57,895 nucleotides of DNA from UBA11524 sp964464815 (GTDB taxonomy: Bacteria; Bacillota; Clostridia; Christensenellales; Aristaeellaceae), in NCBI GenBank assembly GCA_964464815.1, contig CAYXHF010000010.1:1-57895 (forward strand), in the 5' to 3' direction. The translations under genes and the position numbers were made by a program. Numbering within the stretch: the stretch's first letter is position 1; every line of letters starts with the position of its first letter. Shown here in pieces: positions 8,366 through 17,456 of this stretch. The notes beneath the pieces were generated by a model. It saw only the letters and a list, made by a program, of their open reading frames with translations. It had not been told where the DNA came from and did no database searches.

Positions 8366-9937
8366 TCAATCAACGGTTGGCAAATGGGAAGAATTGATTG
8401 TGATGGGCAGGGCGAACCAGAAGGCGGTCCCTTCGCCCTCCTTGCTATCCACGCCGAAGGGTGCATGGTGCTGTTCCAGAATGCTGCGCACGATGGAAAG
8501 CCCGAGTCCACTGCCAATGACGGCGCGCTTGTGCGTCTCCTGCGTGCGGTAGTAGCGATTCCAGATGAGCGACAATTCCTCCTGCGGGATGCCAGGGCCG
8601 CTGTCGCGAATTGTCAGGCGAACCGTGCCATCCTGCTGCACCTGCTGGGTGAGTGTGACGGTCTTGTTTTCACCCGTGTAGGTCAGGGCGTTGCCAATCA
8701 GGTTGTAGACGACCTGTGCAATGCGGGCCTCATCGGCCAATACGAAAACGTGCGTGTCGGGCGCAAACACAATCTGATAGCCATTTTGCTGCACCATGCG
8801 GCTGACACGATCGGTGATGGCCTCCACGGAGGCGGTGAAATCAAATGGCGCAGGGGAGAGCGGCAAGCCATCGGTCTGCAAGCGGCTGAATTCCAGCAGC
8901 TCGTTCACCAGGCTGGTCAGGCGCTGTGTTTCATCGATGATAATCTGCATGTTCTCCGGTGTTGCTTCGCCGGGCAGGTCGCGCATCATTTCCACATAGC
9001 CGCCAATCATCGTCAGCGGTGTGCGCAGATCGTGGCTGATGTTGGCAATCAGCTCATGCTGTAAATGCTCCACCTGGCTCAATTCATGCGCGGCGTATAC
9101 AAGCGTCTGGTTTAATTCGGCCATTTCGCGGTATTCGCAGCCATGGCGCGGAATGGTGTACTGTCCACGGGAGAGTGAACGCGCCGCCTCACTCGTTTCG
9201 GTGATGGAGCGCGTGGCCAAACGCGAAATCAGCAGGGAAAGCAGCGTCGCACCGGCAATAACGACCACTGTAATCAGTAGCAATTGCAGGCGCAGGGTCG
9301 ATACGGTGGAGTCCAGCGGCGTGATGGTGCAGTTCAGCAGCAAATACCCTGTGCTGTTGTCGGGCAGGGTGACACGGCGCGCGCACAGCAGGCTTTGCTT
9401 CTGGCGATTGTTATCCATGGGCGGAACAGCGCCGCGGAAGACGTGGCTGTTGTATCCATCCGTGCTAAAGGGCGCGATGTTGAACAGCTCCGTCAGCGTC
9501 TCACCGTTTTGCGGAATCATGGAGCACCAGAAGCTTAAATTCCGGTTGGTCATGTGGTGAATCAGACAATACCGCGTGTCCTCGGAGGACAAAAAGGTAT
9601 GCATGTTTTCATCCAGCAGCAAAATGCACATGTCGTTTTGCCGCGCCAGGCGGTTCATCAGGCGCAGCAATTGCGAGTTGCCGATGTTGTTCTCCACGGC
9701 ATTGGCGGCACTGTTAATCTGCTGTGTCTTATTCCAGCGGTAGAAATCATCCAGCCAGACAATCTGCATCAGCCACAGCAGCACCAGCACAAACACGACA
9801 AAAGCCGCCAGATACATCAGGATGCGCTGGCGGATGCGTGGCTTTGCATGCGGTGGCTTTGACGCAGATGTTGTCGTTGCGGCCTGCGCCGTGCGCAAGC
9901 GTGGAAATGAAAATCGCTTCATGGCAAAATGCCTCAT
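8366..9937 (-). CDS. Sensor histidine kinase
   Basis: This 523-residue membrane kinase has a basic N-terminus, a first membrane segment near 38-61, an extracytoplasmic sensor of about 155 residues, a second membrane segment near 217-240, a HAMP-like linker, the dimerisation box with His302 in ANISHDLRTPLTM, and an ATPase domain (N box in VVYNLIGNALTYTG, G box DSGPGIP, then GSGLGLSIV). It autophosphorylates and passes phosphate to the regulator encoded just upstream. Its ATG overlaps that gene's stop as ATGA, which implies translational coupling. A second ATG at 9922 has a better-spaced GAGG and may be the real start. The ligand is unknown. Confidence 0.93.
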   Translation of the reverse strand: MRHFAMKRFSFPRLRTAQAATTTSASKPPHAKPRIRQRILMYLAAFVVFVLVLLWLMQIVWLDDFYRWNKTQQINSAANAVENNIGNSQLLRLMNRLARQNDMCILLLDENMHTFLSSEDTRYCLIHHMTNRNLSFWCSMIPQNGETLTELFNIAPFSTDGYNSHVFRGAVPPMDNNRQKQSLLCARRVTLPDNSTGYLLLNCTITPLDSTVSTLRLQLLLITVVVIAGATLLSLLISRLATRSITETSEAARSLSRGQYTIPRHGCEYREMAELNQTLVYAAHELSQVEHLQHELIANISHDLRTPLTMIGGYVEMMRDLPGEATPENMQIIIDETQRLTSLVNELLEFSRLQTDGLPLSPAPFDFTASVEAITDRVSRMVQQNGYQIVFAPDTHVFVLADEARIAQVVYNLIGNALTYTGENKTVTLTQQVQQDGTVRLTIRDSGPGIPQEELSLIWNRYYRTQETHKRAVIGSGLGLSIVRSILEQHHAPFGVDSKEGEGTAFWFALPITINSSHLPTVD

Positions 9938-10611
9938 GCTTCCTTTTCAAAGCGGTAGCCGACGCCGCGCAGGGTCGAGATGCGGTCGGCATAATCGCCC
10001 AGACTTTTGCGCAGGAGCTTGATGTGCGTATCCAGCGTCCGGTCGTCGCCGAAGAAATCATAGCCCCACACGTCGCTGATGAGCTTCTCGCGCGTCAGGG
10101 CGATGCCGCGATTGCGCACCATGTAGAACAGCAGGTCATACTCCTTGGGCGACAGGGACAGGTTTTCGCCATGCAGGGAAACCTGACGGGCGGTGAAGTC
10201 CACCACCAAATCGCCCATAACGACGCGGTCATTGTCATTTGCGGCCGTGGCGGCGGCGCTGCGCTTCAAAATCGCGGAGACGCGCATCATCAGCTCGCGC
10301 GGCGAAAACGGCTTGACCACATAGTCGTCTACACCCAGCTCAAAGCCGTGGATGCGGTCGTATTCCTCACCACGCGCGGAGAGCATAATCACAGGCACCT
10401 GCGACGTGCGGCGAATCTCCCGGCAGGTGGAAAAGCCATCCAGCTCGGGCATCATCACGTCCATGATAATCAGGTCATAATTGCCTTTGGAAAATTTCTC
10501 AATGGCCTCCATACCATTGGCGGCTTCATCGACCGCATAGCCCTCAAAGGCGGCATATTTGCGAATCAAGTCGCGGATGCGGCACTCATCGTCCACAACA
10601 AGCAACGTCAT
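9934..10611 (-). CDS. OmpR/PhoB-family response regulator
   Basis: The protein has 225 residues: a receiver domain (1-118) with all key residues (Asp7/Asp8, phospho-acceptor Asp51 in LIIMDVMMPELDG, Ser78 in MLSARG, Lys100 in VVKPF) and a C-terminal winged helix ending in the usual LRGVGYRFE. It is the cognate regulator of the kinase downstream, with a 4-base overlap. The ATG at 10611 has GAGGTG 7 bases upstream. Targets are not evident. Confidence 0.95.
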   Translation of the reverse strand: MTLLVVDDECRIRDLIRKYAAFEGYAVDEAANGMEAIEKFSKGNYDLIIMDVMMPELDGFSTCREIRRTSQVPVIMLSARGEEYDRIHGFELGVDDYVVKPFSPRELMMRVSAILKRSAAATAANDNDRVVMGDLVVDFTARQVSLHGENLSLSPKEYDLLFYMVRNRGIALTREKLISDVWGYDFFGDDRTLDTHIKLLRKSLGDYADRISTLRGVGYRFEKEA

Positions 10612-10653
10612 GTGCAATCACCTCAAAGTCAAATCACTGTTCAATACAATTTC

Positions 10654-10682
10654 ATTATATCTGCCTGAACGGGAAAAATCAA
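10654..10682 (-). promoter_or_regulatory. Promoter of the response regulator-kinase operon
   Basis: On the minus strand, TTGATT, 17 bases, TATAAT. The -35 lies only a few bases from the stop of the PDZ gene, so the two-component pair can be transcribed separately from it. Confidence 0.75.
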
Positions 10683-10686
10683 GCCT

Positions 10687-11037
10687 TCACGGCGCGGGCA
10701 GGAGAATGGAAAGCTCCTGGTCATCGCGGCGCAGCAGGATGGAGCAATCTGCCTGCTGGCTGGAAAAAAACGCATCCGCATCCAGCAGCGTTTCGGGCAT
10801 TTCGCCGTCAATTTGCAAAATGGTGTCTCCGGCACAGATGCCGGCGCGGTCGGCGCGGCTACGGTCAATGACGGCCAGCACATGGTACGCTTCCTCCTCC
10901 TGCGTCAGCACAAGTCCGGCACGCGCCGTACCGGTCAGCGTCTTTGCGGGCGTATTGTGATGATGCAGATACATGGCACAAAGAAGCGTGAACACGCAAA
11001 GCAGCAGCAGAGCACATCTGATTCGCCGTTTGGCCAT
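10687..11037 (-). CDS. Membrane-anchored PDZ-like protein
   Basis: A small protein of 116 residues: basic N-terminus (MAKRRIR), one membrane segment (about 8-24), then a single PDZ-like domain including the stretch RADRAGICAGDTILQIDG, typical of the peptide-binding groove of protease-associated PDZ domains. There is no protease domain, so it is an anchor or adaptor rather than an enzyme. It lies 75 bases upstream of the two-component genes on the same strand and may modulate that sensor. The start ATG at 11037 has GGAGG 8 bases upstream. Confidence 0.7.
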   Translation of the reverse strand: MAKRRIRCALLLLCVFTLLCAMYLHHHNTPAKTLTGTARAGLVLTQEEEAYHVLAVIDRSRADRAGICAGDTILQIDGEMPETLLDADAFFSSQQADCSILLRRDDQELSILLPAP

Positions 11038-11125
11038 TGGGGCATCCTCCTTCTTGCGGCGCTTTCGAGAAAGTTGTTCTTCTGTTGATTTTACAGGATG
11101 CACGTGATGGTCTGGTGAAATTCCC

Positions 11126-11154
11126 TTGATTCCTGCCTGAATTTGCGTTATACT
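11126..11154 (+). promoter_or_regulatory. Promoter of the TraX-methionine operon
   Basis: TTGATT, 17 bases, TATACT, about 67 bases before the TraX-like start. I looked for a SAM riboswitch or T-box in the leader and saw neither; the leader is too short for either. Confidence 0.7.
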
Positions 11155-11221
11155 GTTGCTGTTATCCTATCCGACGATGTTGTTTTCGGCATGCGGTCAG
11201 GAGACAGAAGGAGCGGTACAC

Positions 11222-12034
11222 ATGGCAGGAACGTATGGAAACGCACGAAAGCAAATTGCGGGCTGCACGGCAACGGGCATCCTGAAGCTGATTGCGCTGG
11301 CGCTGATGTTTGTGGATCATGCGGGCAAGATGGTTTTTCCGCAAATTCCGGAAATGCGCATGCTGGGGCGGTTGGCGTTCCCACTGTATTGCTGGTGCAT
11401 GGTGGTGGGCGTGAGCTATACGCGCTCCGTGCCGCGGTATCTGCTGCGCATTGCACTCATCGGCCTGGTGTCCCAGCCCATTTACATGGTGGCGCTGAAT
11501 CATGGATGGAATGAGCCGAATATTTTCCTGACGCTGCTGATTGCGCTTCTGGGCGTGTGGGGCATGAAGGAAAGGCGGCTGCTGAGCCACGTGTGGGCGC
11601 CGGTTCTGGCCCTGCTGGCGGCGCAGCTGGTCGGGTGCGACTATGGCTGGCGCGGCGTGATGCTGGTGCTGCTGCTCTACGCCGTGCGGGAAAGCCGTGC
11701 GGGCATTGCGGCGGTCATGATGGCCTTCTGTCTGTATTGGGGTTCAAGCAGTGTGGGTGTGACGGAAATTTGCGGCATCAGTTTGCTGCCGCTGACACAA
11801 TCGGCGATTGGGCCGGTGGTGTCGCCGTGGCTTCGCTTGCAGGGAATGGCCGTGCTGGCGACGCCGCTGATGCTCTTGCCCATTCGCCGACAGGTGAAAA
11901 TGCCGCGCTGGCTGAGCTACTCACTGTATCCGCTGCATCTGCTGCTGCTGATTGCCCTGGAGGCGTTCTTCCGCCTGCCGGTTCATACGGAGCAATTGGT
12001 GCGGGCCTGGAATGCGCTGGTGGCGCTGTTTTGA
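11222..12034 (+). CDS. TraX-like integral membrane protein
   Basis: The protein has 270 residues with about eight hydrophobic segments. The opening region LKLIALALMFVDHAGKM has the Asp-His typical of TraX-family proteins, named after the F-pilin acetylase, and acyltransferase-3-like folds. The chromosomal Firmicute members have no settled function. It is the first gene of a tight operon: the next start overlaps its stop (TGATG). The ATG at 11222 has AAGGAG 9 bases upstream. Its link to methionine synthesis is positional only. Confidence 0.75.
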   Translation: MAGTYGNARKQIAGCTATGILKLIALALMFVDHAGKMVFPQIPEMRMLGRLAFPLYCWCMVVGVSYTRSVPRYLLRIALIGLVSQPIYMVALNHGWNEPNIFLTLLIALLGVWGMKERRLLSHVWAPVLALLAAQLVGCDYGWRGVMLVLLLYAVRESRAGIAAVMMAFCLYWGSSSVGVTEICGISLLPLTQSAIGPVVSPWLRLQGMAVLATPLMLLPIRRQVKMPRWLSYSLYPLHLLLLIALEAFFRLPVHTEQLVRAWNALVALF

Positions 12035-12693
12035 TGCCTATGCAGATTGACCGGGAGGAAGCGCTGCGCTACGCCGGTGTGCGCGAGGAAAACGGCGGTG
12101 TGCTGCATGCGCAGATAGAAGAAATTGCCCGTGCGTGCGAAGCGAGGATACAGCCGCGCTACGTCTGGCGCCTGATGGAGCTTCGCCGAGAGGGAACACA
12201 GCTGTTTCTGGCGGAAATGCCCCTGGAAGGACAGACGGCGCGAAAAATGCTGGCACAATGCCATCATGCGGCGGTTCTGGTCTGCACCTTGGGCGCATCC
12301 TTTGATGCGTGGGAAAAGCAGGTTCGCGCGCGTGATATGGCACAGGGACTGCTGCTCAACGCATGCGGCAGTGCTTATGTGGAGGCCGGATGCGACGCGG
12401 CAGAGGCGGAAATCCGCAGCAAGCTGCCGGGCAAATATTTGACAGACCGATTCAGTCCCGGATATGGGGACTTGCCGCTTTCCTGCCAGAAAACGCTGCT
12501 GGCATGGACGGATGCCATGCGCCGCCTGGGCATCACGCTGACAGACAGTCAGCTGATGAATCCCATGAAGAGCGTCACGGCCATCATCGGCATTGCCGAT
12601 ACACCGCAGGCGGCGAAAATCCGTGGCTGCGCTTATTGTGCGCTGCGGGAGAGATGTACACTCCGCAAGGGAGGAAAAACGTGTGGAGAATGA
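12034..12693 (+). CDS. Methionine synthase reactivation-domain protein (free-standing)
   Basis: This 219-residue protein resembles the C-terminal activation domain of cobalamin-dependent methionine synthase, which uses SAM to remethylate inactivated cob(II)alamin. The stretch LTDRFSPGYGDLPLSCQK carries the R-x-S-P-G-Y-G-D type SAM-binding signature of that domain. The C-terminus is Cys-rich (CAYCALRERCTLRKGGKTC), an arrangement seen in clostridial stand-alone versions and possibly a metal site. The ATG overlaps the TraX stop, and the gene overlaps metH by 11 bases. It complements MetH, which lacks this domain. Confidence 0.88.
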   Translation: MPMQIDREEALRYAGVREENGGVLHAQIEEIARACEARIQPRYVWRLMELRREGTQLFLAEMPLEGQTARKMLAQCHHAAVLVCTLGASFDAWEKQVRARDMAQGLLLNACGSAYVEAGCDAAEAEIRSKLPGKYLTDRFSPGYGDLPLSCQKTLLAWTDAMRRLGITLTDSQLMNPMKSVTAIIGIADTPQAAKIRGCAYCALRERCTLRKGGKTCGE

Positions 12694-15079
12694 ACTGATT
12701 TTTCTGGATGGCGCGATGGGCACGATGCTCCAGCGTCAGGGGCTGAAATTGGGTGCGATTCCGGAGCTGCTCGCGATAGAAGATCCGGAGCGCCTGACGG
12801 AAATTCACCGCCAGTATATTGCGGCGGGAACACAGGTGGTCTATGCCAATACCTTTGGCGCGAATCGCCGCAAGATGCAGCGCACGCCCTATACCGTGCA
12901 TCAGGTGGTGACGGCGGCGATTGCGGCGGCGAAGAAGGCCTGCGAGGGCACAAACGCGCGTGTGGCGCTGGATATTGGCCCGCTTGGCGAATTGCTGGAA
13001 CCGCTGGGGACGCTGTCCTTTGAGGATGCGGTGGATATGTTTGCCGAAATTGCGGAGGCTGGCAAGGCGGCCGGTGCGGATCTGGTCTGCATCGAGACGA
13101 TGACGGATTTGTATGAGGCCAAGGCGGCACTGCTGGCCGTGAAGGAGCATACGAACCTGCCGGTGTATGTGACGATGAGCTTTGACGAGACGGGCCGCAC
13201 CTTCACCGGCTGTACGCTGCCGTCCATGGCACGGACGCTGGAAGGCTTGGGCGCGGATGCCATCGGCCTGAACTGCTCGCAGGGGCCAAAGCAGCTGCTG
13301 CCGCTTTTCCGGGAGCTGTGCAGCCTGACGCATCTGCCGGTGATTGCCAAGCCCAATGCCGGGTTGCCCGATCCGTTGGATGGACATTATGACATGTCAC
13401 CGGAGGAATTCGCCCTGGCGATGCAGGAGGCCGTTGATGCGGGCGTGAGCATCGTGGGTGGCTGCTGCGGCACGACGCCGGAATACATCCGGGCGCTGCA
13501 TCAGGCGGTGGCTGGCAGAAAGCCGGGCGCACGACAGGTGCAGGATGTCAGCTTCCTCTGCACGCCGACGGTGCCGCTGGAGCTGCGCGGTGTGCGCGTG
13601 GTGGGTGAGCGCATCAACCCCACGGGCAAGAAGCGCTTTCAGCAGGCGCTGCTTTCCGGTGATTTGGACTACATTGTCGATGTCGCCATCGCGCAGGTGG
13701 ATGCAGGTGCACAGATTCTGGATGTGAATGTGGGCCATCCGGGTGTGGACGAGGTGACGATGCTGCCGCGCGTGGTCAAGAAGCTGCAAGAGGCGGTCGA
13801 TGTGCCGTTGCAGCTGGATTCCACCAATGCGGCGGCACTTGAGGCGGCCCTGCGCGTCTACAACGGCAAGGCGTCGGTCAATTCTGTCAATGGCGAGCAG
13901 GCGGTGCTTGACAAGCTGCTGCCGATTGTCAAGAAGTACGGCGCGGCGGTTGTGGGTCTGACGCTGGACGAAAAGGGCCTGCCCAAAACGGCGGCGGAGC
14001 GTGTCGAAATTGCAAAGCGCATTGTCGCGGCGGCACAGGCGCATGGCATTCGCCGCGAGGATGTCTTTATTGACTGCCTGACGCTGACGGTTTCTGCTCA
14101 GCAGGAGCAGGCGGAGGAAACGCTTGCGGCCGTGCGGACGGTGCGCAAGGAAATGGGCTTGCAGACGCTGCTGGGCGTGTCGAATATTTCCTTCGGCTTG
14201 CCCAATCGACTGCTGATGACCCAGACGTTCCTGGTTCGCGCGATGGAAGCTGGCCTGACGCTGCCCATCATCAACCCGAACCAGCGTGAAATCATGGACA
14301 GCGTGGCGGCCTTCCGTGTGCTGAATGGGGAAGACGTGGCCTGTGCATCATATGTGGATACTTACGGCAGCGCCGCCGCGCTTGCGGAGCAAAAGCAGCG
14401 TCAGGCGCAAGTGTCTACCACGGCGCAGGGCAGCAATGTAGCCACCAGCGCGGTGCAGACGATTGATGAAGCCATCATCCGTGGCCTGAAGGCCGACGCG
14501 TCGCGCATGGCCAGGGACCTGCTGCGGGAGCAGAGTGAAATGACGATTGTCGAGCAGCACCTGATTCCGGCACTGGACGCGGTTGGCACGGCCTATGAGC
14601 AGGGGAAGGCGTTCCTGCCGCAGCTGCTTTCGGCGGCACAAGCGGCACAGGCGGTGTTTTCTGTCATTCGTGACCACATGGCCGAAAGCGGCACAAAGAC
14701 CATCAGCAAGGGCCGCATCATCATGGCGACGGTCAAGGGCGATATTCACGATATTGGCAAGAACATCGTCTGCACGGTGCTGGAAAACTACGGCTATGAG
14801 GTGCTGGATTTGGGTCGTGATGTGCCAGCGGAGGAGATTGTGCGCGTGGCGCAGGAAAAGTCGGTGCCGCTGGTCGGGCTTTCCGCGCTGATGACAACGA
14901 CATTGCCCAGCATGGAGGAGACGGTGCGTGCGCTGCGCAGCATTACGCCGTCGCCGCGTGTGATGGTGGGCGGCGCTGTGGTCACACAGGCGTATGCCGA
15001 CAGCATGGGCGCGGATTATTATGCAAATGACGCCCGTGCCGCAGTGGAAATCGCCCGGCAGGTATTTGACAAGGAATAA
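12683..15079 (+). CDS. metH: Cobalamin-dependent methionine synthase (lacks activation domain)
   Basis: This 798-residue enzyme transfers methyl from methyltetrahydrofolate through cobalamin to homocysteine. The homocysteine module (1-290) has zinc-ligand cysteines at 198 (GLNCSQG) and 261-262 (GGCCGTT). The pterin-binding module (about 305-570) contains RINPTGKKRF. The cobalamin cap and binding modules (about 610-798) have the axial-ligand motif GDIHDIGKN with His689. E. coli MetH is about 1,230 residues; the missing part is the activation domain, which is encoded by the upstream gene. The start is GTG 12683 with GGAGG 8 bases upstream, inside the end of that gene. Confidence 0.96.
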   Translation: MENELIFLDGAMGTMLQRQGLKLGAIPELLAIEDPERLTEIHRQYIAAGTQVVYANTFGANRRKMQRTPYTVHQVVTAAIAAAKKACEGTNARVALDIGPLGELLEPLGTLSFEDAVDMFAEIAEAGKAAGADLVCIETMTDLYEAKAALLAVKEHTNLPVYVTMSFDETGRTFTGCTLPSMARTLEGLGADAIGLNCSQGPKQLLPLFRELCSLTHLPVIAKPNAGLPDPLDGHYDMSPEEFALAMQEAVDAGVSIVGGCCGTTPEYIRALHQAVAGRKPGARQVQDVSFLCTPTVPLELRGVRVVGERINPTGKKRFQQALLSGDLDYIVDVAIAQVDAGAQILDVNVGHPGVDEVTMLPRVVKKLQEAVDVPLQLDSTNAAALEAALRVYNGKASVNSVNGEQAVLDKLLPIVKKYGAAVVGLTLDEKGLPKTAAERVEIAKRIVAAAQAHGIRREDVFIDCLTLTVSAQQEQAEETLAAVRTVRKEMGLQTLLGVSNISFGLPNRLLMTQTFLVRAMEAGLTLPIINPNQREIMDSVAAFRVLNGEDVACASYVDTYGSAAALAEQKQRQAQVSTTAQGSNVATSAVQTIDEAIIRGLKADASRMARDLLREQSEMTIVEQHLIPALDAVGTAYEQGKAFLPQLLSAAQAAQAVFSVIRDHMAESGTKTISKGRIIMATVKGDIHDIGKNIVCTVLENYGYEVLDLGRDVPAEEIVRVAQEKSVPLVGLSALMTTTLPSMEETVRALRSITPSPRVMVGGAVVTQAYADSMGADYYANDARAAVEIARQVFDKE

Positions 15080-15119
15080 TGCGCTACATGATGTCATGTG
15101 GCGAAAAGGAGTTTGACCA

Positions 15120-16082
15120 ATGCCCATTCGGATTCCCAACGATTTACCCGCGGCGCAAAAGCTGCGCAGCGAAAACATCTTCGTGATGACCGATACCCGC
15201 GCCAAAACGCAGGATATTCGTCCCTTGAAAATTCTGCTGCTGAACCTGATGCCTACCAAGATTGCCACGGAGACGCAGCTGGCGCGTCTGCTGGGCAACA
15301 CGCCGATTCAGGTGGAATTGGAATTGCTGATGGTGAAGACGCACGTGGCGAAAAACACGTCGGAGCAGCACATGCTGGCCTTCTACAAGACGTTTGACGA
15401 GGTGCGGGACAACACATACGACGGCATGGTGATTACCGGCGCGCCGGTGGAGAAGATGCCCTTTGAGGAAGTGGAATACTGGGACGAGCTGTGTACCATC
15501 TTTGAATGGACGAAGACGCACGTCACCTCGACCTTCCACATCTGCTGGGGTGCGCAGGCTGGCTTGTATTATCACTGGGGCGTGGAAAAGCACATGATGG
15601 ACAAGAAGCTTTCCGGCGTTTACAGCCACCGTGTGGTACACCGCAACAGCATCCTGTTCCGTGGCTTTGACGATACGTTCATGGTGCCGCACAGCCGCTA
15701 CACCACGGTGCGCCGAGAGGATATTTTGCAGCATCCGGAGATGAAAATTCTGGCCGAAAGCGACGAAGCGGGCGTCTACGCCATCTCCACGCACGGCGGA
15801 AGACAGATTTTCATCACCGGCCACTCGGAGTACGATGCCGATACGCTGGAAATGGAGTATCAGCGCGACAAGAAGGCCGGTCTGCATCCGGATGTGCCGT
15901 GCAATTACTATCCCGGTGATGATGATACGAAGGCGCCGATTTGCTCCTGGCGCTCCTCGGCGAATCTGCTGTATTGCAACTGGCTGAACTACTTTGTCTA
16001 TCAGGCAACGCCGTATGATTTGCAGAGTGTGGGCATTGTGGTGATGGATGATTTCAAGGAGCAGCACGATAATACGAAGTGA
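15120..16082 (+). CDS. metA: Homoserine O-acyltransferase MetA (predicted acetyl-CoA type)
   Basis: This 320-residue MetA-family enzyme activates homoserine for methionine synthesis. The catalytic Cys142 lies in FHICWGAQAGLYYHWG. Residue 111 is glutamate in ITGAPVEKM; in this family Glu111 goes with acetyl-CoA use and Gly111 with succinyl-CoA, so homoserine O-acetyltransferase is predicted despite the usual succinyltransferase label. AAAGGAG precedes the ATG, 40 bases after metH, and the gene closes the methionine operon. Confidence 0.94.
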   Translation: MPIRIPNDLPAAQKLRSENIFVMTDTRAKTQDIRPLKILLLNLMPTKIATETQLARLLGNTPIQVELELLMVKTHVAKNTSEQHMLAFYKTFDEVRDNTYDGMVITGAPVEKMPFEEVEYWDELCTIFEWTKTHVTSTFHICWGAQAGLYYHWGVEKHMMDKKLSGVYSHRVVHRNSILFRGFDDTFMVPHSRYTTVRREDILQHPEMKILAESDEAGVYAISTHGGRQIFITGHSEYDADTLEMEYQRDKKAGLHPDVPCNYYPGDDDTKAPICSWRSSANLLYCNWLNYFVYQATPYDLQSVGIVVMDDFKEQHDNTK

Positions 16083-16096
16083 GGATGCGCGCGGCT

Positions 16097-16146
16097 GGCC
16101 CTCTCAGTCGGCCTAGGCCGACAGCTCCCCCAGCGGGGAGCTAAGT
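16097..16146 (+). repeat. Intergenic palindromic repeat (double hairpin)
   Basis: GTCGGCCTAGGCCGAC (16107-16122) is a perfect 16-base palindrome, followed immediately by AGCTCCCC-cagc-GGGGAGCT (16123-16142). From memory, similar CTCTCAGTCGGC...CAGCTCCCC elements are dispersed in clostridial genomes. It sits just after metA and has no coding potential. Confidence 0.65.
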
Positions 16147-16237
16147 GGTGGTCGGGAGCGTGAGTAAGTGCGCTTTCGGAAGGTGCGGTTGCTGACAAAT
16201 ACGCGCTTTTGCACTACGGTTGTGCGCTGAAAAACGA

Positions 16238-16283
16238 AAATCAGGGGTGTTGCAGCTGCTTTTGTCTGCAACACCCCTGATTT
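16238..16283 (-). terminator. Terminator of the tRNA-Ser pair
   Basis: An 18-bp stem, AAATCAGGGGTGTTGCAG and its complement. The T-rich tail (TTTTCGTTTTT) is on the minus strand, downstream of the tRNA genes. It may also stop the metA transcript. Confidence 0.8.
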
Positions 16284-16340
16284 GTGTGTGAAAAAGGATA
16301 AGCAAAAAGTCCTGAAACATTGTTTCAAGACTTTTCACGC

Positions 16341-16427
16341 GCAGATGGAGAGATTCGAACTCTCGCACCGGTTACCCAGTCTACTCCCTTAGCAGGGGAG
16401 CCCCTTGAGCCACTTGGGTACATCTGC
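16341..16427 (-). tRNA. tRNA-Ser (anticodon GCT)
   Basis: The gene has 87 bases. The acceptor stem GCAGATG pairs with CATCTGC; the anticodon arm is CTCCC-CTGCTAA-GGGAG (anticodon GCT, reading AGC/AGU). A long variable arm typical of class II tRNAs and the T-arm GAGAG-TTCGAAT-CTCTC follow. CCA is not encoded. Confidence 0.95.
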
Positions 16428-16470
16428 AAAATGAAGTTGTTCCAGTAATCACAGCTCAATGAAAACTGGC

Positions 16471-16555
16471 GGAGAGAGAGGGATTCGAACCCCCGGTACC
16501 TTTCGGTATCACTGGTTTTCAAGACCAGCGCCATCAACCGCTCGGCCATCTCTCC
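16471..16555 (-). tRNA. tRNA-Ser (anticodon TGA)
   Basis: The gene has 85 bases. The acceptor stem GGAGAGA pairs with TCTCTCC; the anticodon arm is CTGGT-CTTGAAA-ACCAG (anticodon TGA). It has a long variable arm and the T-arm loop TTCGAAT. CCA is not encoded. It is transcribed before the GCT serine tRNA from one promoter, 43 bases apart. Confidence 0.95.
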
Positions 16556-16575
16556 ATAATGGAACCAGCTTTTTT

Positions 16576-16604
16576 ATTATAGCATAGAAATGGAAATGCG
16601 TCAA
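16576..16604 (-). promoter_or_regulatory. Promoter of the tRNA-Ser pair
   Basis: On the minus strand, TTGACG, 17 bases, TATAAT, about 20 bases before the first tRNA. This is a near-consensus stable-RNA promoter. Confidence 0.9.
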
Positions 16605-16649
16605 GGGGCGAAATCGCTTTTTTTCAAAATTCTTTGCGCAGGAGGATGA

Positions 16650-17405
16650 TTATTTCTCCAACGCATTGTCCAGCAGGGACAAAATCGCCTCGCGCACCGC
16701 GCTGCTGAGTCCAGGGAAGGCGGCGGCACAGCACTGGGCCATCTTTTCGCCCGGCAGGCTCATCATCAGCGTGATTTGCGGCGCGGTCGGGTCGTCACAG
16801 GCGGTCATCATCCATTCCACATCGCTCACGGGCGTGACGCTACAGCCCTGCGGCAGGGGCGGCGCATCCGCGAAATCATCATGACCGCTGGCCAACGTGG
16901 AAATGAGCAGCAGATAAACCTGATTCATGCACTGCTGCCAGCGCTCGCTGATGCGATTGACGGTGCGCCCTGCGGGCAGGGTGAAGGTGATGTCCAGCAC
17001 GATGTTGCGGCGGTCAATGAGCTGCAAGTGCAAGCCCTTCTCTCCACCGGGGAGCGCAAACGGCTCAGCAATGGCGGTTTGCTGGGCAAGGAAGCGGTCG
17101 CGCCAACGCGGCAGACCATCATCGAGCAGCTTACGGCGGCTGGATGGAATATGCGCCTCGAAGCTATCCAACAAATAGCGTCCTGCGTCCGTCAGCGTCA
17201 GCATGGGCGCCATCGGGTGATCGGCGTGGCGGAGGCTGCCGTCAGCTTCCAGATCGGCCAAGGTCAGCTGAAGGGTGATGTAGTTCATCAAATCCGTTTC
17301 CGCCATGACCTCCAGCAGCTGCTGGTCGGACAAAGGGCCAATGGTTTTGATGGCATACAGAATCAGCAGACGATTCTCCGCATCGGGAATGATCTTGCGC
17401 TGCAT
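16650..17405 (-). CDS. DUF4364 family protein (winged-helix-like N-terminus)
   Basis: The protein has 251 residues. The first 85 read like a winged-helix domain (NRLLILYAIKTIGPLSDQQ, then LADLEADGSLRH and TLTDAGRYLL), a pattern shared by clostridial DUF4364 proteins. The rest is an alpha/beta region without recognised catalytic motifs. DNA binding is inferred, not shown. The ATG at 17405 has GGAGG 8 bases upstream. It lies downstream of the HPr-like gene on the same strand, with a hairpin between them. Confidence 0.75.
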   Translation of the reverse strand: MQRKIIPDAENRLLILYAIKTIGPLSDQQLLEVMAETDLMNYITLQLTLADLEADGSLRHADHPMAPMLTLTDAGRYLLDSFEAHIPSSRRKLLDDGLPRWRDRFLAQQTAIAEPFALPGGEKGLHLQLIDRRNIVLDITFTLPAGRTVNRISERWQQCMNQVYLLLISTLASGHDDFADAPPLPQGCSVTPVSDVEWMMTACDDPTAPQITLMMSLPGEKMAQCCAAAFPGLSSAVREAILSLLDNALEK

Positions 17406-17456
17406 AAAAACGCCTCCTTACAACAAAAATGACGCCACGGTTGCCCGAGGTACGAA

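Noticed and set aside
11100..11221. SAM riboswitch or T-box before the methionine operon
   Set aside because: The leader after the promoter is about 67 bases and shows neither the conserved core nor an anti-terminator.
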